Assembly (NCBI RefSeq): GCF_000943565.1
Contig: NZ_JTDW01000001.1
Location: 248,001-312,000 of the forward strand
DNA: 64,000 bases
DNA from: Neotamlana sedimentorum
Lineage (GTDB): Bacteria; Bacteroidota; Bacteroidia; Flavobacteriales; Flavobacteriaceae
Direction: 5' to 3'
Both the position numbers and the translations under genes were made by a program. Within the stretch, counting starts at the first letter, position 1. Each line of letters opens with the position of its first letter. This document shows, piece after piece, positions 16,491 through 26,224 of this stretch. The notes under the pieces are model-generated. The model did no database searches. It saw only the letters and a program-made list of their open reading frames with translations, and was not told where the DNA came from.

Positions 16491-17225
16491 TTATCGTCTC
16501 TGTCTAACAGCTTCGTACAAAAATGCACCACAAGCCACAGAAACATTTAACGATTCAATGTCGCCCATTAAAGGTAATTTAGCTTTATCGTCGGCCACTT
16601 TTAATACCGATGGATTAATACCTCTGCCTTCCGATCCCATAATTATGGCGCAAGGTTCTGTAAACGAAACATCGTAAATCGTATTGTTAGTTTTTTCGGT
16701 AGCAGCAATTACTTTTATACCCGATGCTTGCATATAAAATACGGCATCTTTAATATGGTCTACTCTGCAAATTGGCACTTTAAAAACGGCACCTGCACTA
16801 GTTTTTATAGTATCACCATTAATAGGGGCAGCACCTTTTTTTTGTATAATTATACCGCTAACACCGGTACATTCTGCAGTTCTAATAATGGCTCCAAAAT
16901 TTCTAACATCACTAAGTTGATCGAGTAGGAGGAAAAGTGGCGTTTTACCAGACTCCATAACATTAACCACTAAATTTTCGATATCATAAAATTCAACAGG
17001 CGATATTTGTGCCACAGCACCCTGATGATTTTTTTTAGTTAATCGGTTTAGTTTTTCTACCGGAACATATGATTTTGCAATGCCTGTTTTATTAACCAAC
17101 GATTCTAATTCGTTAAATAAATCGCCGTGTAAACCTTTTTGTAAAAAAACTTTATCGATAGTTTTTTCAGAATTTATCGCTTCAATTATAGCGCGAATAC
17201 CAAAAATTTGTGTGCTATTTTCCAT
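16491..17225 (-). CDS. rlmB: 23S rRNA (guanosine-2'-O-)-methyltransferase RlmB, TrmH/SpoU family
   Basis: Uses S-adenosylmethionine to methylate the 2'-OH of a guanosine in the 23S rRNA peptidyl-transferase region. In 244 residues, an N-terminal substrate-binding domain (FGIRAIIEAI, HQGAVAQISP) is followed by the SPOUT knot domain with motif 1 RNFGAIIRTAECTG, motif 2 IMGSEGRGI and motif 3 LNVSVACGAFLYEA. Residues are intact. The gene begins just downstream of a strong terminator of the Sus-type operon and is followed 19 nt later by the HEPN-like gene. Family placement between RlmB and other TrmH-like enzymes is likely but not proven. Confidence 0.9.
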   Translation of the reverse strand: MENSTQIFGIRAIIEAINSEKTIDKVFLQKGLHGDLFNELESLVNKTGIAKSYVPVEKLNRLTKKNHQGAVAQISPVEFYDIENLVVNVMESGKTPLFLLLDQLSDVRNFGAIIRTAECTGVSGIIIQKKGAAPINGDTIKTSAGAVFKVPICRVDHIKDAVFYMQASGIKVIAATEKTNNTIYDVSFTEPCAIIMGSEGRGINPSVLKVADDKAKLPLMGDIESLNVSVACGAFLYEAVRQRR

Positions 17226-17241
17226 TGGTGTAAAGGTATAA

Positions 17242-17269
17242 AAAAACCACTCTTTTCAGAGTGGTTTTT
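17242..17269 (-). terminator. Intrinsic terminator of the Sus-type operon
   Basis: An 11-bp stem AAAAACCACTC / GAGTGGTTTTT with a 6-nt loop lies 30 nt after the last lipoprotein gene stop on the minus strand and is followed by Ts in that direction. It sits just before the rlmB start, isolating rlmB from the operon. Confidence 0.85.
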
Positions 17270-17298
17270 GTAATTAACTAATTTTCTGTTTTAGCTTT

Positions 17299-17808
17299 TT
17301 AATGTTCGTCTTCTGCTAAGCCAGTTCTTTTATAGCCTGTAATTTGGTAAACTGTAGTAGGATCATCAGAAAAAACAGCATCAAAATATATGCTATCAAC
17401 TGTATTACCTCCTGAACTAACAGTACCGTCTTCTACAATTGCTCCATTTGTAATTGTAACGTCAACTTCATAACCATCTACATTACTAGAAAGGCTTTCT
17501 CCAGAAAATGTTTTTGTTGTTAAATCTATTGGACATTTTACTTTGAAGGCCCAAGTATGTTCTCTATCATCAATTATAAATTCTGTCGATGTGTTACTTG
17601 AAGAATTAGTAGTTGTAATTAATTGGTATCCTAGGTTATATACGTCAACGCCGTCAACTAAGAATTGTATATACCAATCTCCACTCACTTCCGACACATT
17701 TGTTAATCCAACATCATAATCTTCAGTTTCATCACATGAAATGAAAATGGTGCTGAATAATGTAATCAGAACTACTGATAAAAATTTCATTTTTATTATA
17801 TTTTTCAT
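17299..17808 (-). CDS. Lipoprotein of the lipid-binding hydrolase-like type
   Basis: A 169-residue lipoprotein with signal and lipobox FISC (Cys25 if counted from the first Met; a start at Met7 is also possible). The rest is beta-rich (VSGDWYIQFLVDGVDV, HTWAFKVKCPIDL). It resembles the lipid-binding-protein family often placed at the end of SusCD operons in Bacteroidetes. It is the last gene of the operon, 3 nt after the preceding lipoprotein. It is probably on the outer membrane; ligand is unknown. Confidence 0.7.
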   Translation of the reverse strand: MKNIIKMKFLSVVLITLFSTIFISCDETEDYDVGLTNVSEVSGDWYIQFLVDGVDVYNLGYQLITTTNSSSNTSTEFIIDDREHTWAFKVKCPIDLTTKTFSGESLSSNVDGYEVDVTITNGAIVEDGTVSSGGNTVDSIYFDAVFSDDPTTVYQITGYKRTGLAEDEH

Positions 17809-17811
17809 TTT

Positions 17812-18486
17812 TTATTCTTTTATTAATTTAACATCAAAACCAAAAGTACCTTGTTGAACTGTGTGACTTAATGTAGTTCCATCTATTGCGCTATTTAAAA
17901 TTTCCCATGGTCCCCAAGGAGAAGTCGTTGATAACCAAGTGTATGTTGTGTTATCGTCGCTTACATAAAAATAGGTTAATAGTCTGTAAGCTAAGCCGTA
18001 ATTACGTGCTCCACAACAATAAACTCCACCAAAAAAATCATCGGCTACATACGTGCTAGGAGCTATTTTAGTAATATTACAACCAGCGATCATTGTTTCT
18101 CCTCTAGCTTCACCTGTGTATACTCCAGAGTAATCAACTCCAGAATCGTTTTCTGGATGAACGATTACAGTCCTTGTTGCCACTTTTTCAAATCCGTCTG
18201 CATTTGTTATACTATAATTTATATAATATATTCCAATGGTACTATCATCAACAGGGTTGTCTGTTATGATTCGATCTGTTACAATTTCGTCACCTTCGTA
18301 AGCAATCACTCCTGGATCTGTATATGTGGTTCCTACTGGGTGTGTTGTAACCTCATCACCTAGTAATTCAATAATATTGAAATACGTTATCTGCGAAACA
18401 TCGGCTGTATCTGTATCAGAAGAGCATGATGTAAGAATCAATCCTGATAATATAAATACTGCGATATAATTTTTTAAATTTTTCAT
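17812..18486 (-). CDS. DUF5012/DUF5011-like Ig-fold lipoprotein
   Basis: Signal with lipobox LTSC (Cys21) and then an immunoglobulin-like domain at about 40-115 (VGTTYTDPGVIAYEGDEI and IGIYYINYSITNADGFEK, typical of DUF5011-type sugar-associated Ig domains), followed by a C-terminal beta-rich part with a cysteine pair (GVYCCGARNYG). 224 residues. It lies between the SusD-like gene (12 nt) and the small lipoprotein (3 nt), so it is probably an accessory surface binding protein of this Sus-type system. The ligand cannot be told from the sequence. Confidence 0.75.
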   Translation of the reverse strand: MKNLKNYIAVFILSGLILTSCSSDTDTADVSQITYFNIIELLGDEVTTHPVGTTYTDPGVIAYEGDEIVTDRIITDNPVDDSTIGIYYINYSITNADGFEKVATRTVIVHPENDSGVDYSGVYTGEARGETMIAGCNITKIAPSTYVADDFFGGVYCCGARNYGLAYRLLTYFYVSDDNTTYTWLSTTSPWGPWEILNSAIDGTTLSHTVQQGTFGFDVKLIKE

Positions 18487-18498
18487 AAATATTTTTTT

Positions 18499-19950
18499 TT
18501 AATTTGCGTACCAAGTTTTTTCAGTAATATCTAAAATTTCAGTAGGAGCATTTACATTAGTTTGTAATTCATCATTTGGATATTCAAATCTTTTAGGGAA
18601 TGCACCTAATGTAGTTCCTTCTACAGAGTATGTTAATTGCCCTGGTACGTAAGATAGATCTGTAGTTGGTACACTACTAATACTAGGATAGCCTGTTCTG
18701 TTTTGTTCGATGAAGCTTTCGAAACCACTTCCAGGGAACAAATCAACCCATTTTTGTAGAATTATAGCTTCTATATTTTCTTCATTGCTTCCATTAGGGT
18801 AAGCATAATTTCCAGAAATAAATGTTGAAGCATCTAATCCCCATCTTTCAAATGCTGCAGTAACACCTTCTTCATATAAAGCTTGTGCACCTGTGCCGCT
18901 CATATAACGTACTCGAGCTTCAGCCTGAATAAACTTGCTTTCTGCTTTAGTCATAAAGTAAAATGCATCTGTTGCATTAAGAATTGGTAATGAGGCATCT
19001 GCAGTTCCATCTTCAAAGTTACCTTGTTCTTGAAAATTTACACCATCATAATATTCATCAAGTCTTGTGTCTCCATTACGTTGTAAGTAAGTGCCTAATG
19101 TACTACTGGCTCTTAAATTTGTTCCAACATTTAATTGTCTTCTTTCATTTTCATATAATGGGTTACTTCTACTGTCCTCGTCAATATATTGAGTTATAGC
19201 AGCTGCATCGTCTAGAAATGAAACGCCAGAATTAATTAATGATGTTATACCGCTTTGAGCAACCGAAGGTCTTGCATTAGATTGTCTTAGGTATATTTTT
19301 AGTAATAATGTATTTGCGAACTGAGTCCATTTGTCCATATCACCTTCAAAAATGTAATCATCAGTACCAGGAGTGTTGTCTACTGGAGATTCTGATAAAT
19401 CTTTGGCAAGGGCATTTTTAAGTTCGGCCGTAATGGCATCATAAATCTCTTCACTTGTGTTAAATGAAGGACTTAATATTGTAGGATCGTTCGCTTCAGT
19501 ATAAGGCACGTTTTCATAGAAATCTGCTAATAACTGGAAAGAATAAGCTTCTAAAGTTGTAGCGATTAAATAATAGTTCCAATTTTCATCTTCTAAGGAG
19601 ATTGATTGTATGTTTCTAATATCTGTTAAGGCGTCATACATTTGAGCCCAACCACCTGTAATTAATCCACTACTGTTGGTCATAGAATAATCATCAATTA
19701 CTCTATACTGGTTCGCTACAGCACTTTGTGTATAAAATTGGCTCCATAAGCCACCAGGAATTGCAAAGTATGTACCAGCGGCGGTAGCTACTCCTGTTAT
19801 TGATGTTGGTAATTCTGCAGAAATAGGAATATCAGTTGGAGATAAAAGATCTGGATCTGTATTGATATCTAAATCCATATCACACGCTTGAAAGCATATT
19901 AGTGAAATAAATACAACTTTTATTTTTATATAAATATTTTTCATTTTCAT
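18499..19950 (-). CDS. SusD/RagB-family outer membrane lipoprotein (SusD-like type 2)
   Basis: Surface substrate-binding lipoprotein that works as a lid on the SusC channel. Signal and lipobox CFQAC (Cys23) are followed by the SusD tetratricopeptide-like helical fold: motifs FAIPGGLWSQFYTQ, LEAYSFQLLADFYENVPYTEA and the AEARVRYMSG-type helix near residues 340-350. The absence of the classical N-terminal SusD layout and the NTDPDL start suggest the SusD-like 2 subtype. 483 residues. It is 6 nt downstream of the SusC gene, as expected for a SusCD pair. Confidence 0.9.
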   Translation of the reverse strand: MKMKNIYIKIKVVFISLICFQACDMDLDINTDPDLLSPTDIPISAELPTSITGVATAAGTYFAIPGGLWSQFYTQSAVANQYRVIDDYSMTNSSGLITGGWAQMYDALTDIRNIQSISLEDENWNYYLIATTLEAYSFQLLADFYENVPYTEANDPTILSPSFNTSEEIYDAITAELKNALAKDLSESPVDNTPGTDDYIFEGDMDKWTQFANTLLLKIYLRQSNARPSVAQSGITSLINSGVSFLDDAAAITQYIDEDSRSNPLYENERRQLNVGTNLRASSTLGTYLQRNGDTRLDEYYDGVNFQEQGNFEDGTADASLPILNATDAFYFMTKAESKFIQAEARVRYMSGTGAQALYEEGVTAAFERWGLDASTFISGNYAYPNGSNEENIEAIILQKWVDLFPGSGFESFIEQNRTGYPSISSVPTTDLSYVPGQLTYSVEGTTLGAFPKRFEYPNDELQTNVNAPTEILDITEKTWYAN

Positions 19951-19956
19951 TTATTT

Positions 19957-22900
19957 TTAGAATGATAATTTAACAGTTGCACCATAAGTACGTTGAGAAG
20001 GGTTTGTTCCAAACTCACCAAATTCACTTCTAATTCCGAATCCGTATGTAGAAGTTTCTGGGTCAACATAAGTATTGTCACTAGGAGTCCATAAGAATAG
20101 GTTCTTACCGTAAACAGAGAATGATAATCCCGTTAATCCTAATGGTTCAAGAAAATCTCTATTAACGTTATAGGCTAAAGATAGAGATCTAAGTCTAACA
20201 AAGCTTTTGTCAATTATATGTTCGTTTTCAATAGCTTGGTTTGAACTTGCACTATAAAAGCCAGTAATATCTTCGTAATCAACATAAGTAGTATTCTCGC
20301 TATATGTGCCATCTCCATTATCTACTACTGAATTAGGCACTATAAAAGATTGTCTGTTATTATAGGTTGTTTCAATGCCATTTCCTACAAAATAACTTAA
20401 TCGTTTAGTGTAAGAGTACATCACACCTCCTTGTTTCCAATCCCAATTAACTCCTAATCTAAAGTTTTTATAAGTGAATACATTTTGTAATCCCATTATA
20501 AAATCTCTTTGTGAAGTTCCTTGGTAATCTTCCGTACCATCATAAGAATAATATCCAGTAGCAGGATCTACAATAATTTGACCGTCTTCAGTTGTGTCTG
20601 GAGAAGGCGCGTAGAATACACCTAGAGGTTTGCCAACTTCTGCTCTGAAGTATGTTTCATAAGCAGAGTATATGTCTATTTGATCTTGATCGCCTGCGAC
20701 ATCTGTTACTTCACTGTCATTTTTAGAAAATGTATAAGTTACATCCCAAGTAAAGTCTTTACTTACAATTGGTTTACCTGTTAAGGTTAATTCAATACCT
20801 TTGTTTGTTAAATCTACAAAGTTACCTGTAACACTCGAATAACCAGTTGACCTTGGTACATCTAAACTTACAATTAAATCTTTTGTGTCTCTGTTGTAAA
20901 GAGCTAAATCTACACCTAATCTATTATTAAAAAAGCTAGCATCTAAACCTAGTTCAATTTCATCAGTAATTTCCGGTTTAAGATTAGGGTTTGCAATTTG
21001 GCCATAAATTTCATAACTATTTACTCCTCCGAAAGGGTAAGATAGAGATCCAAAATATCCGGCATTAGAAGCTTGACCTGCAACAGATTCTGTTAAATAT
21101 GTTCCAGTGTCATTACCTACACGAGCGATACTTCCTCTAAGTTTTACAAAAGAGCTATTGTTATCTAATACAACTGCCGCTAATGCAAGAGAAGGGTATA
21201 TGTATGAGTTGTTTCCAACAGGAAGTGTTGAAGTATTATCATTACGAGCGGTTAGCGTTAAGAAATATCTGTTTACATATCCAAACTCTAGACTAGTATA
21301 AGCTGCATATCCTCTTCTTAAATAATCATTTTGCGAAATAGTAGGAGTACCTGCAGAGTTGCTAATTTCATAGTATCCAGGTAAATCTAAATCTGTTACA
21401 ACAGTGCTTAAAGATTCGCCTTCTCTCTGGTTGTAGTTAAAACCTAAAAGAGCATTGAATGTTAAGTTATCACTAAGATTTTTGTTGTAGTTTAAATTAA
21501 AATATGTATCAAACTCTTTGTTTGTATACTTATATTCTCCAACAGCACCAACTACGGCATTTGCACCAGCAAGGTCTTGTGGCGAACCTTCAATATAATT
21601 TAATACTGCACCAGTTCTTTTTACATACTCGTTTTCAATATCTCCACCAATTTGAAAAGATGCACTAATATTATCGGTAATGGCGTAACTTAAATTTAAA
21701 TTTCCAAAAAACCTGTTTTTATTAATCCCAATTTTATTGTTACTAAGTGTAGTATATGGGTTTGTTGCATATGGCGTATAAAAATAACTAGGAGTATTAA
21801 AAATGTTACTTTGATCTTCTAAGTCAATTATACTAATATCATTAGGGATTTGTATTAATTCTTGCATTAATGATTTACCAAAACCGGCATCATCACCTTG
21901 ACCTGTTGGTACAGCGTTTTGAGTTTTAGTCACGTAATTAGCACTTGCTCTAATTTTTAACTTATCATAAGTTAAACCAGCATTTAGGCCAAAGTTATTT
22001 TTTAAGTATATATCCGCTTCTGTTGGGAATACACCATCAGAATCTACCCTTGAATAAGTAAAAGAAGCATTTGCTTTATCGCTAGCTCCACTAACTGTTA
22101 CTGAGTTTGTGTAGGTGTTTCCAATATCAAAAAACTCTCTTAAGTTGTCTTCAAGAGGCACATAAGGTTTTAACAATTGCGAATCATTTACAATTCTACT
22201 CCATGTTCTTAATTGACCATCGAATTCTGCTCCCCAAGAACCATTTTCGTTACTGGCAGCTGTACTACCTTCTCCTGAAACAAATGAATAAGATAAACCG
22301 CTCCATCCTGTTCCAAATTGTTGTTGAGCATCAACTAGTTTAGCTACTTCGGAAAAATCGATAGAGCTAGAAATTTCAACTTTTAATTTACCTTTTCCTT
22401 TTTTAGTGGTAATTATTATGGCACCGTTAGCTGCTCTAGAACCATAAAGCGCTGTTGCTGCCGCACCTTTTAAGAAGTTAATGGTTTCAACGTTGTTAGG
22501 GTCGATATCTGTAGCTCCAGACCCAGCATCAAAAGAACTAGTCGATGTCGTCCCACTTGAAGATCTGTTTAAGATTGGAGTTCCATCTACGATATACAAC
22601 GGATTGTTTGATCCTGTAATAGAACCTAGCCCACGAGAAATTACCTTTGTTGATGCACCAGGTTGAGCTGGAGCGGAAATATCTACACCAGCGATTTTAC
22701 CAGATAAAGATTCAAATGGGTTAGCATTTACAACCTCGGTAAGTTCATCACTATCAACTTTAGTCGATGCAAAACCTACAGACCTGGCTTGTCTAGTTTG
22801 GCCAAATGCGGTAATTACAACTTCTTCTAATGCCGCAGCATCTTCCGATAAGGTAACATTAATTGTGCTTGAAGCACCTACTGTGATTTCTTTAGACGTA

Positions 22901-23133
22901 TACCCAACAAAACTGAATACAAGAATATCTCCTGTGTTCGCTTTAATTGCATATTTACCATCGAAATCTGAAGATGTACCTGAAGAGGTACCTTTTACTA
23001 AGACAGTTGCTCCAGGCAGAGGTAGTCCAGTACCATCTGAAACTATACCTGAAATTGTCTTTTCTTGTGCAAAAGTTAATTGCACAACAAACGCTAGTAA
23101 TAGCGTTAAAATTCCACTAAACTTTGTTTTCAT
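19957..23133 (-). CDS. SusC/RagA-family TonB-linked outer membrane protein
   Basis: TonB-dependent channel for import through the outer membrane. The start at MKTKFSGILTLLLAF (second Met of the frame) gives a signal peptide ending near TFAQE and 1058 residues; the longer N-terminus would spoil the signal. Order: carboxypeptidase-regulatory-like domain (about 25-105, ISGIVSDGTGLPLPGATV), TonB-box-like linker, plug with NPLYIVDGTPI and ALYGSRAANGAIIITTKKG, then a large barrel ending in LSF. It heads the operon SusC-SusD-two lipoproteins. No glycoside hydrolase or peptidase lies beside it, so substrate class is open. Confidence 0.93.
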   Translation of the reverse strand: MKTKFSGILTLLLAFVVQLTFAQEKTISGIVSDGTGLPLPGATVLVKGTSSGTSSDFDGKYAIKANTGDILVFSFVGYTSKEITVGASSTINVTLSEDAAALEEVVITAFGQTRQARSVGFASTKVDSDELTEVVNANPFESLSGKIAGVDISAPAQPGASTKVISRGLGSITGSNNPLYIVDGTPILNRSSSGTTSTSSFDAGSGATDIDPNNVETINFLKGAAATALYGSRAANGAIIITTKKGKGKLKVEISSSIDFSEVAKLVDAQQQFGTGWSGLSYSFVSGEGSTAASNENGSWGAEFDGQLRTWSRIVNDSQLLKPYVPLEDNLREFFDIGNTYTNSVTVSGASDKANASFTYSRVDSDGVFPTEADIYLKNNFGLNAGLTYDKLKIRASANYVTKTQNAVPTGQGDDAGFGKSLMQELIQIPNDISIIDLEDQSNIFNTPSYFYTPYATNPYTTLSNNKIGINKNRFFGNLNLSYAITDNISASFQIGGDIENEYVKRTGAVLNYIEGSPQDLAGANAVVGAVGEYKYTNKEFDTYFNLNYNKNLSDNLTFNALLGFNYNQREGESLSTVVTDLDLPGYYEISNSAGTPTISQNDYLRRGYAAYTSLEFGYVNRYFLTLTARNDNTSTLPVGNNSYIYPSLALAAVVLDNNSSFVKLRGSIARVGNDTGTYLTESVAGQASNAGYFGSLSYPFGGVNSYEIYGQIANPNLKPEITDEIELGLDASFFNNRLGVDLALYNRDTKDLIVSLDVPRSTGYSSVTGNFVDLTNKGIELTLTGKPIVSKDFTWDVTYTFSKNDSEVTDVAGDQDQIDIYSAYETYFRAEVGKPLGVFYAPSPDTTEDGQIIVDPATGYYSYDGTEDYQGTSQRDFIMGLQNVFTYKNFRLGVNWDWKQGGVMYSYTKRLSYFVGNGIETTYNNRQSFIVPNSVVDNGDGTYSENTTYVDYEDITGFYSASSNQAIENEHIIDKSFVRLRSLSLAYNVNRDFLEPLGLTGLSFSVYGKNLFLWTPSDNTYVDPETSTYGFGIRSEFGEFGTNPSQRTYGATVKLSF

Positions 23134-23373
23134 TTTAAAATTATTTGAATTAGTCAATGCCAAAAATCTTAATTATTAGTTAATAAAACAACAAAAACAA
23201 GTTAAAATTTAGAAAAAAGGGAAAAACGTTAACATAATTGCAACGATTTTTTAAGTTTATAGCATAATCTTTAGTGGGTTATGTTTTGGGTTTTGGTTAT
23301 AGTTTTAAAGGTATAAGTAGGGAATAATGAAGAAGTTATGTTAAAAACAGCCTTTTTGTATTTAATTTTTTAG

Positions 23374-25056
23374 TTAAAAATTAGTTTTTAAACTAATATG
23401 TATCTTCGAATTTGAAAATTTAAAATTCGAATCTTCAAATTTGCCATTTGCGTAATTTAATTTGAAAAGCCCTGATTTTGTTAGGATTCCTAGCCCTATG
23501 CCGTAACCAAATAATTTCTCCTTGGCTAATGTTATGTCGTTTTCAAAATAAGCTGCATCAAAAATAGTATTGATGTAAATGTTACTAGATAACTGATAAC
23601 GATACTCCGTGTTTATTACGCTAAATAAATTGGCGTAAATACTGTTTTCTTCAAAACCTCGTATAGAATTTATTCCGCCAAACCTGTAGAGTTCGTTTTC
23701 GAAATATGCGTTGGATGATAATAAGGCGTTGTTTGTTCTTAAAAAAAAACTATTCCTATTATTTAAATAAAATATTTTGAAAGCTTCAAGTGTAAATTGT
23801 GATTGTTGTTGCTCGTTAATATTGGTTTTTCTTTTTCCTAAGCCGCCTTCAATATAAAACTTGGATTTAATAGGGAAAAGCAGGTTGTTTGAGTTTAAAC
23901 TTAAGTATTCGTAATTTAATGTATAGAATGTTGATTCGTAATCGTTAATATTTAAATTTTGTGTTATGTTAAGTAAATTGCTTGATGTAGTGCTGTTAAT
24001 TCCAGTAGATATTTTGTGTTTAGCATTTATTTGATAGTTAAGTTTAGCGCTTTGATTAGCTGTTGTAAACGAAGAGTCTTTTTTAAATATGTGTAAGGCT
24101 AAATCTATTCCTATTGCAGTGTTAAATAAATAGGGGGTTTTAGTGGTTATTTCGAAGGTTTGTTGGTCGTTTTCATCGCTTTTATAAAATATACTTAACG
24201 ATTCACCGTAATTAAGGTTGTTCGTTAAATTTAAATTTAGGTAACCATCAAATTGAATTTTATTGGTTTCTTCGTTTGTGCCAAAACCTAAAAATCCATC
24301 AAAAGTGTTCCTTGGTCTTTTTTCAATATATAAATATAATGATGTAGAATCTTTAGTAAAAAGGACTTCTGGAGATTTTAACTCGCTTGCGAAGTTTAAA
24401 TTATTTAATTGATTGGTTTTGGTTTGTATGTCGTCTAAATTGAATACTTGATTTTGTTTAATCTTTAAATAATGTTTTAAATACGATTTTGGGAATTTCT
24501 CATATCCTTTAATAATTATGCTATTGATTATTCTTTTTTTGTTTGAATCTGACGTTGTTAATCTAGCTTCAACCAAATCGTTGTTAATAATTATATTAGA
24601 TAACATAAGTTTAGCAAAAGGTAATCCTGTTTTCGAGATTTCATTGTTTATATAGTTTAAACCGTCTTCAATTTCTGTAAATGGTAAATCAAAGTAAGTT
24701 TTGTTGTAATTGCTCGATATCTGCTTTATTATGTTTAAGTCTAAATCTGTTTCATTATAAAAAATGCGTAATTGTTTGTAGCGTTTATTTAAGGTTAATT
24801 GAATATGGAATGAAGAATCGTTTACCTTATTAATTGGGTTAGGTTTTAATTCAATATGTCCTTTTGTTTCTAATGCAAGCTTAATAGCTTCAACTTCTTG
24901 TTTTATTGATAAGGAGTTTGGGTGGGTTTTAGTGTAGTTTAATGAATCTATAATTTGGGTTTCAAATTCGGTTTTACCAATTATTTTTAAATTGAGATTT
25001 TGTGAATACACAGATCCAAAAAAAAGACTAGTAATAATAAGGAGTAAAAAACGCAA
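23374..25056 (-). CDS. BamA/TamA-like outer membrane protein (POTRA plus beta-barrel)
   Basis: Secreted protein of 560 residues with signal cleavage near VYSQN (about residue 19). Residues 20-240 are likely POTRA repeats, and 245-560 form a 16-strand-type barrel ending in the aromatic ISLKTNF signature needed for barrel assembly. The barrel segment RFGGINSIRGFEENSIYAN is typical of the Omp85 superfamily (RGF motif). It could insert or export proteins, or belong to the two-partner secretion ShlB side; no partner exoprotein gene is adjacent. It is a single gene, divergent from the rpsL operon. Confidence 0.8.
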   Translation of the reverse strand: MRFLLLIITSLFFGSVYSQNLNLKIIGKTEFETQIIDSLNYTKTHPNSLSIKQEVEAIKLALETKGHIELKPNPINKVNDSSFHIQLTLNKRYKQLRIFYNETDLDLNIIKQISSNYNKTYFDLPFTEIEDGLNYINNEISKTGLPFAKLMLSNIIINNDLVEARLTTSDSNKKRIINSIIIKGYEKFPKSYLKHYLKIKQNQVFNLDDIQTKTNQLNNLNFASELKSPEVLFTKDSTSLYLYIEKRPRNTFDGFLGFGTNEETNKIQFDGYLNLNLTNNLNYGESLSIFYKSDENDQQTFEITTKTPYLFNTAIGIDLALHIFKKDSSFTTANQSAKLNYQINAKHKISTGINSTTSSNLLNITQNLNINDYESTFYTLNYEYLSLNSNNLLFPIKSKFYIEGGLGKRKTNINEQQQSQFTLEAFKIFYLNNRNSFFLRTNNALLSSNAYFENELYRFGGINSIRGFEENSIYANLFSVINTEYRYQLSSNIYINTIFDAAYFENDITLAKEKLFGYGIGLGILTKSGLFKLNYANGKFEDSNFKFSNSKIHISLKTNF

Positions 25057-25271
25057 ATCTGTGAATTAAATTTTCAGCTTTAATATTGTAAAACTAACGT
25101 AAAACGAATAGATATAATATGGAGAAATTATAAAATTTAATTTTTTAAAAATTATTGTATCAATTATATGTTTTAACGGTCATTTTATCTAAAAACATAT
25201 ATTTAAAACACTTCGATAAAAATCCTATAGACGAAAAAAACGCCTATGATATGAAAATTAATGAATTAGGA

Positions 25272-25302
25272 TTTGAATTATTAAATAAAATTTCTACCTT
25301 TG
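25272..25302 (+). promoter_or_regulatory. Bacteroidetes-type promoter of the rpsL ribosomal protein cluster
   Basis: A -33 TTTG (25272-25275), exactly 19 nt, and a -7 TACCTTTG (25295-25302) match the TTTG-N19-TAnnTTTG consensus perfectly. Transcription would start near 25309 with a leader of about 37 nt to rpsL. The rest of the 289-nt region before it (25057-25271) holds no other feature I can support. Confidence 0.8.
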
Positions 25303-25345
25303 CAGCCCTTTTAACGAGGGATTATAAAAAATTAGTATAAAATAT

Positions 25346-25720
25346 ATGCCAACAATTTCACAATTAGTACGAAAAGGAAGAGCCAAAATAACCAAGAAGA
25401 GTAAATCGGCTGCTTTAAATTCGTGTCCACAAAGACGTGGTGTATGTACTCGTGTTTACACAACAACTCCTAAAAAACCTAACTCAGCAATGCGTAAGGT
25501 AGCAAGGGTTCGTTTAACAAACGGTAACGAGGTTAATGCATACATTGGCGGTGAAGGTCACAATTTACAAGAGCACTCGATAGTATTGGTTAGAGGTGGA
25601 AGGGTAAAAGATTTACCAGGAGTTAGATACCACATTGTTCGTGGTGCATTGGATACCGCAGGTGTTCAAGGTAGAACGCAACGTAGATCTAAGTATGGTG
25701 CAAAACGCCCTAAAAAGTAA
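25346..25720 (+). CDS. rpsL: 30S ribosomal protein S12
   Basis: Decoding-centre protein of the small subunit and site of streptomycin-resistance mutations. 124 residues. Conserved segments are visible: [12 protein letters not shown] start, [17 protein letters not shown] (with the key lysine), the PNSA loop and [12 protein letters not shown], where the aspartate at the tip is methylthiolated in some bacteria. The C-terminus KYGAKRPKK is complete. First gene of the cluster, about 37 nt after the predicted transcription start; rpsG follows after 22 nt. Confidence 0.98.
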   Translation: MPTISQLVRKGRAKITKKSKSAALNSCPQRRGVCTRVYTTTPKKPNSAMRKVARVRLTNGNEVNAYIGGEGHNLQEHSIVLVRGGRVKDLPGVRYHIVRGALDTAGVQGRTQRRSKYGAKRPKK

Positions 25721-25742
25721 TTTAAAACTTTAAGAAGAAGAC

Positions 25743-26219
25743 ATGAGAAAAAGAGCAGCGAAAAAAAGACCGCTTTTACCAGATCCACGTTTTAACGATC
25801 AGTTAGTAACTCGTTTTGTTAACATGATGATGTGGGATGGAAAAAAGTCTGTCGCTTTTAAAGTATTTTACGATGCAATTGATATCGTAGATCAAAAGAA
25901 AACAGATGAAGAAAAAACAGCTTTAGAGTTGTGGAAAGATGCTTTATCAAATGTGATGCCTCACGTAGAAGTACGTAGTCGTCGTGTTGGTGGTGCTACT
26001 TTTCAAATTCCAATGCAAATTCGTCCAGATAGAAAAGTTTCAACAGCAATGAAATGGTTAATTGGTTATGCTAGAAAGCGTAACGAAAAATCTATGGCCT
26101 TGCGTTTAGCTTCAGAAATTTTAGCAGCAGCTAAAGAAGAAGGAGCAGCGGTAAAGAAAAGAGTTGATACTCATAAAATGGCAGAAGCTAACAAAGCATT
26201 CTCACACTTTAGATTCTAA
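25743..26219 (+). CDS. rpsG: 30S ribosomal protein S7
   Basis: Primary 16S rRNA binder that nucleates the 30S head and lies near the E site. 158 residues; MRKRAAKKR start with the basic arm, [31 protein letters not shown] beta-hairpin and the C-terminal helix ending [15 protein letters not shown] are as in bacterial S7. In Escherichia coli S7 autoregulates the str operon; here the 22-nt gap to rpsL has no visible complex structure. A purine-rich AAGAAGAAG lies before the ATG. fusA follows 5 nt later. Confidence 0.98.
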   Translation: MRKRAAKKRPLLPDPRFNDQLVTRFVNMMMWDGKKSVAFKVFYDAIDIVDQKKTDEEKTALELWKDALSNVMPHVEVRSRRVGGATFQIPMQIRPDRKVSTAMKWLIGYARKRNEKSMALRLASEILAAAKEEGAAVKKRVDTHKMAEANKAFSHFRF

Positions 26220-26224
26220 ATAAA

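Noticed and set aside
16472-16546. Longer start of the HEPN-like protein
   Set aside because: It runs into rlmB on the same strand, whereas the Met at 16471 starts just after the rlmB stop.
23134-23163. Longer start of the SusC gene
   Set aside because: The extra residues precede a strong signal peptide and would displace it; the internal Met is preferred.
25155-25340. 61-residue frame before rpsL
   Set aside because: It overlaps the perfect promoter of the ribosomal cluster and has no recognisable composition or neighbour signal; probably chance in AT-rich DNA.
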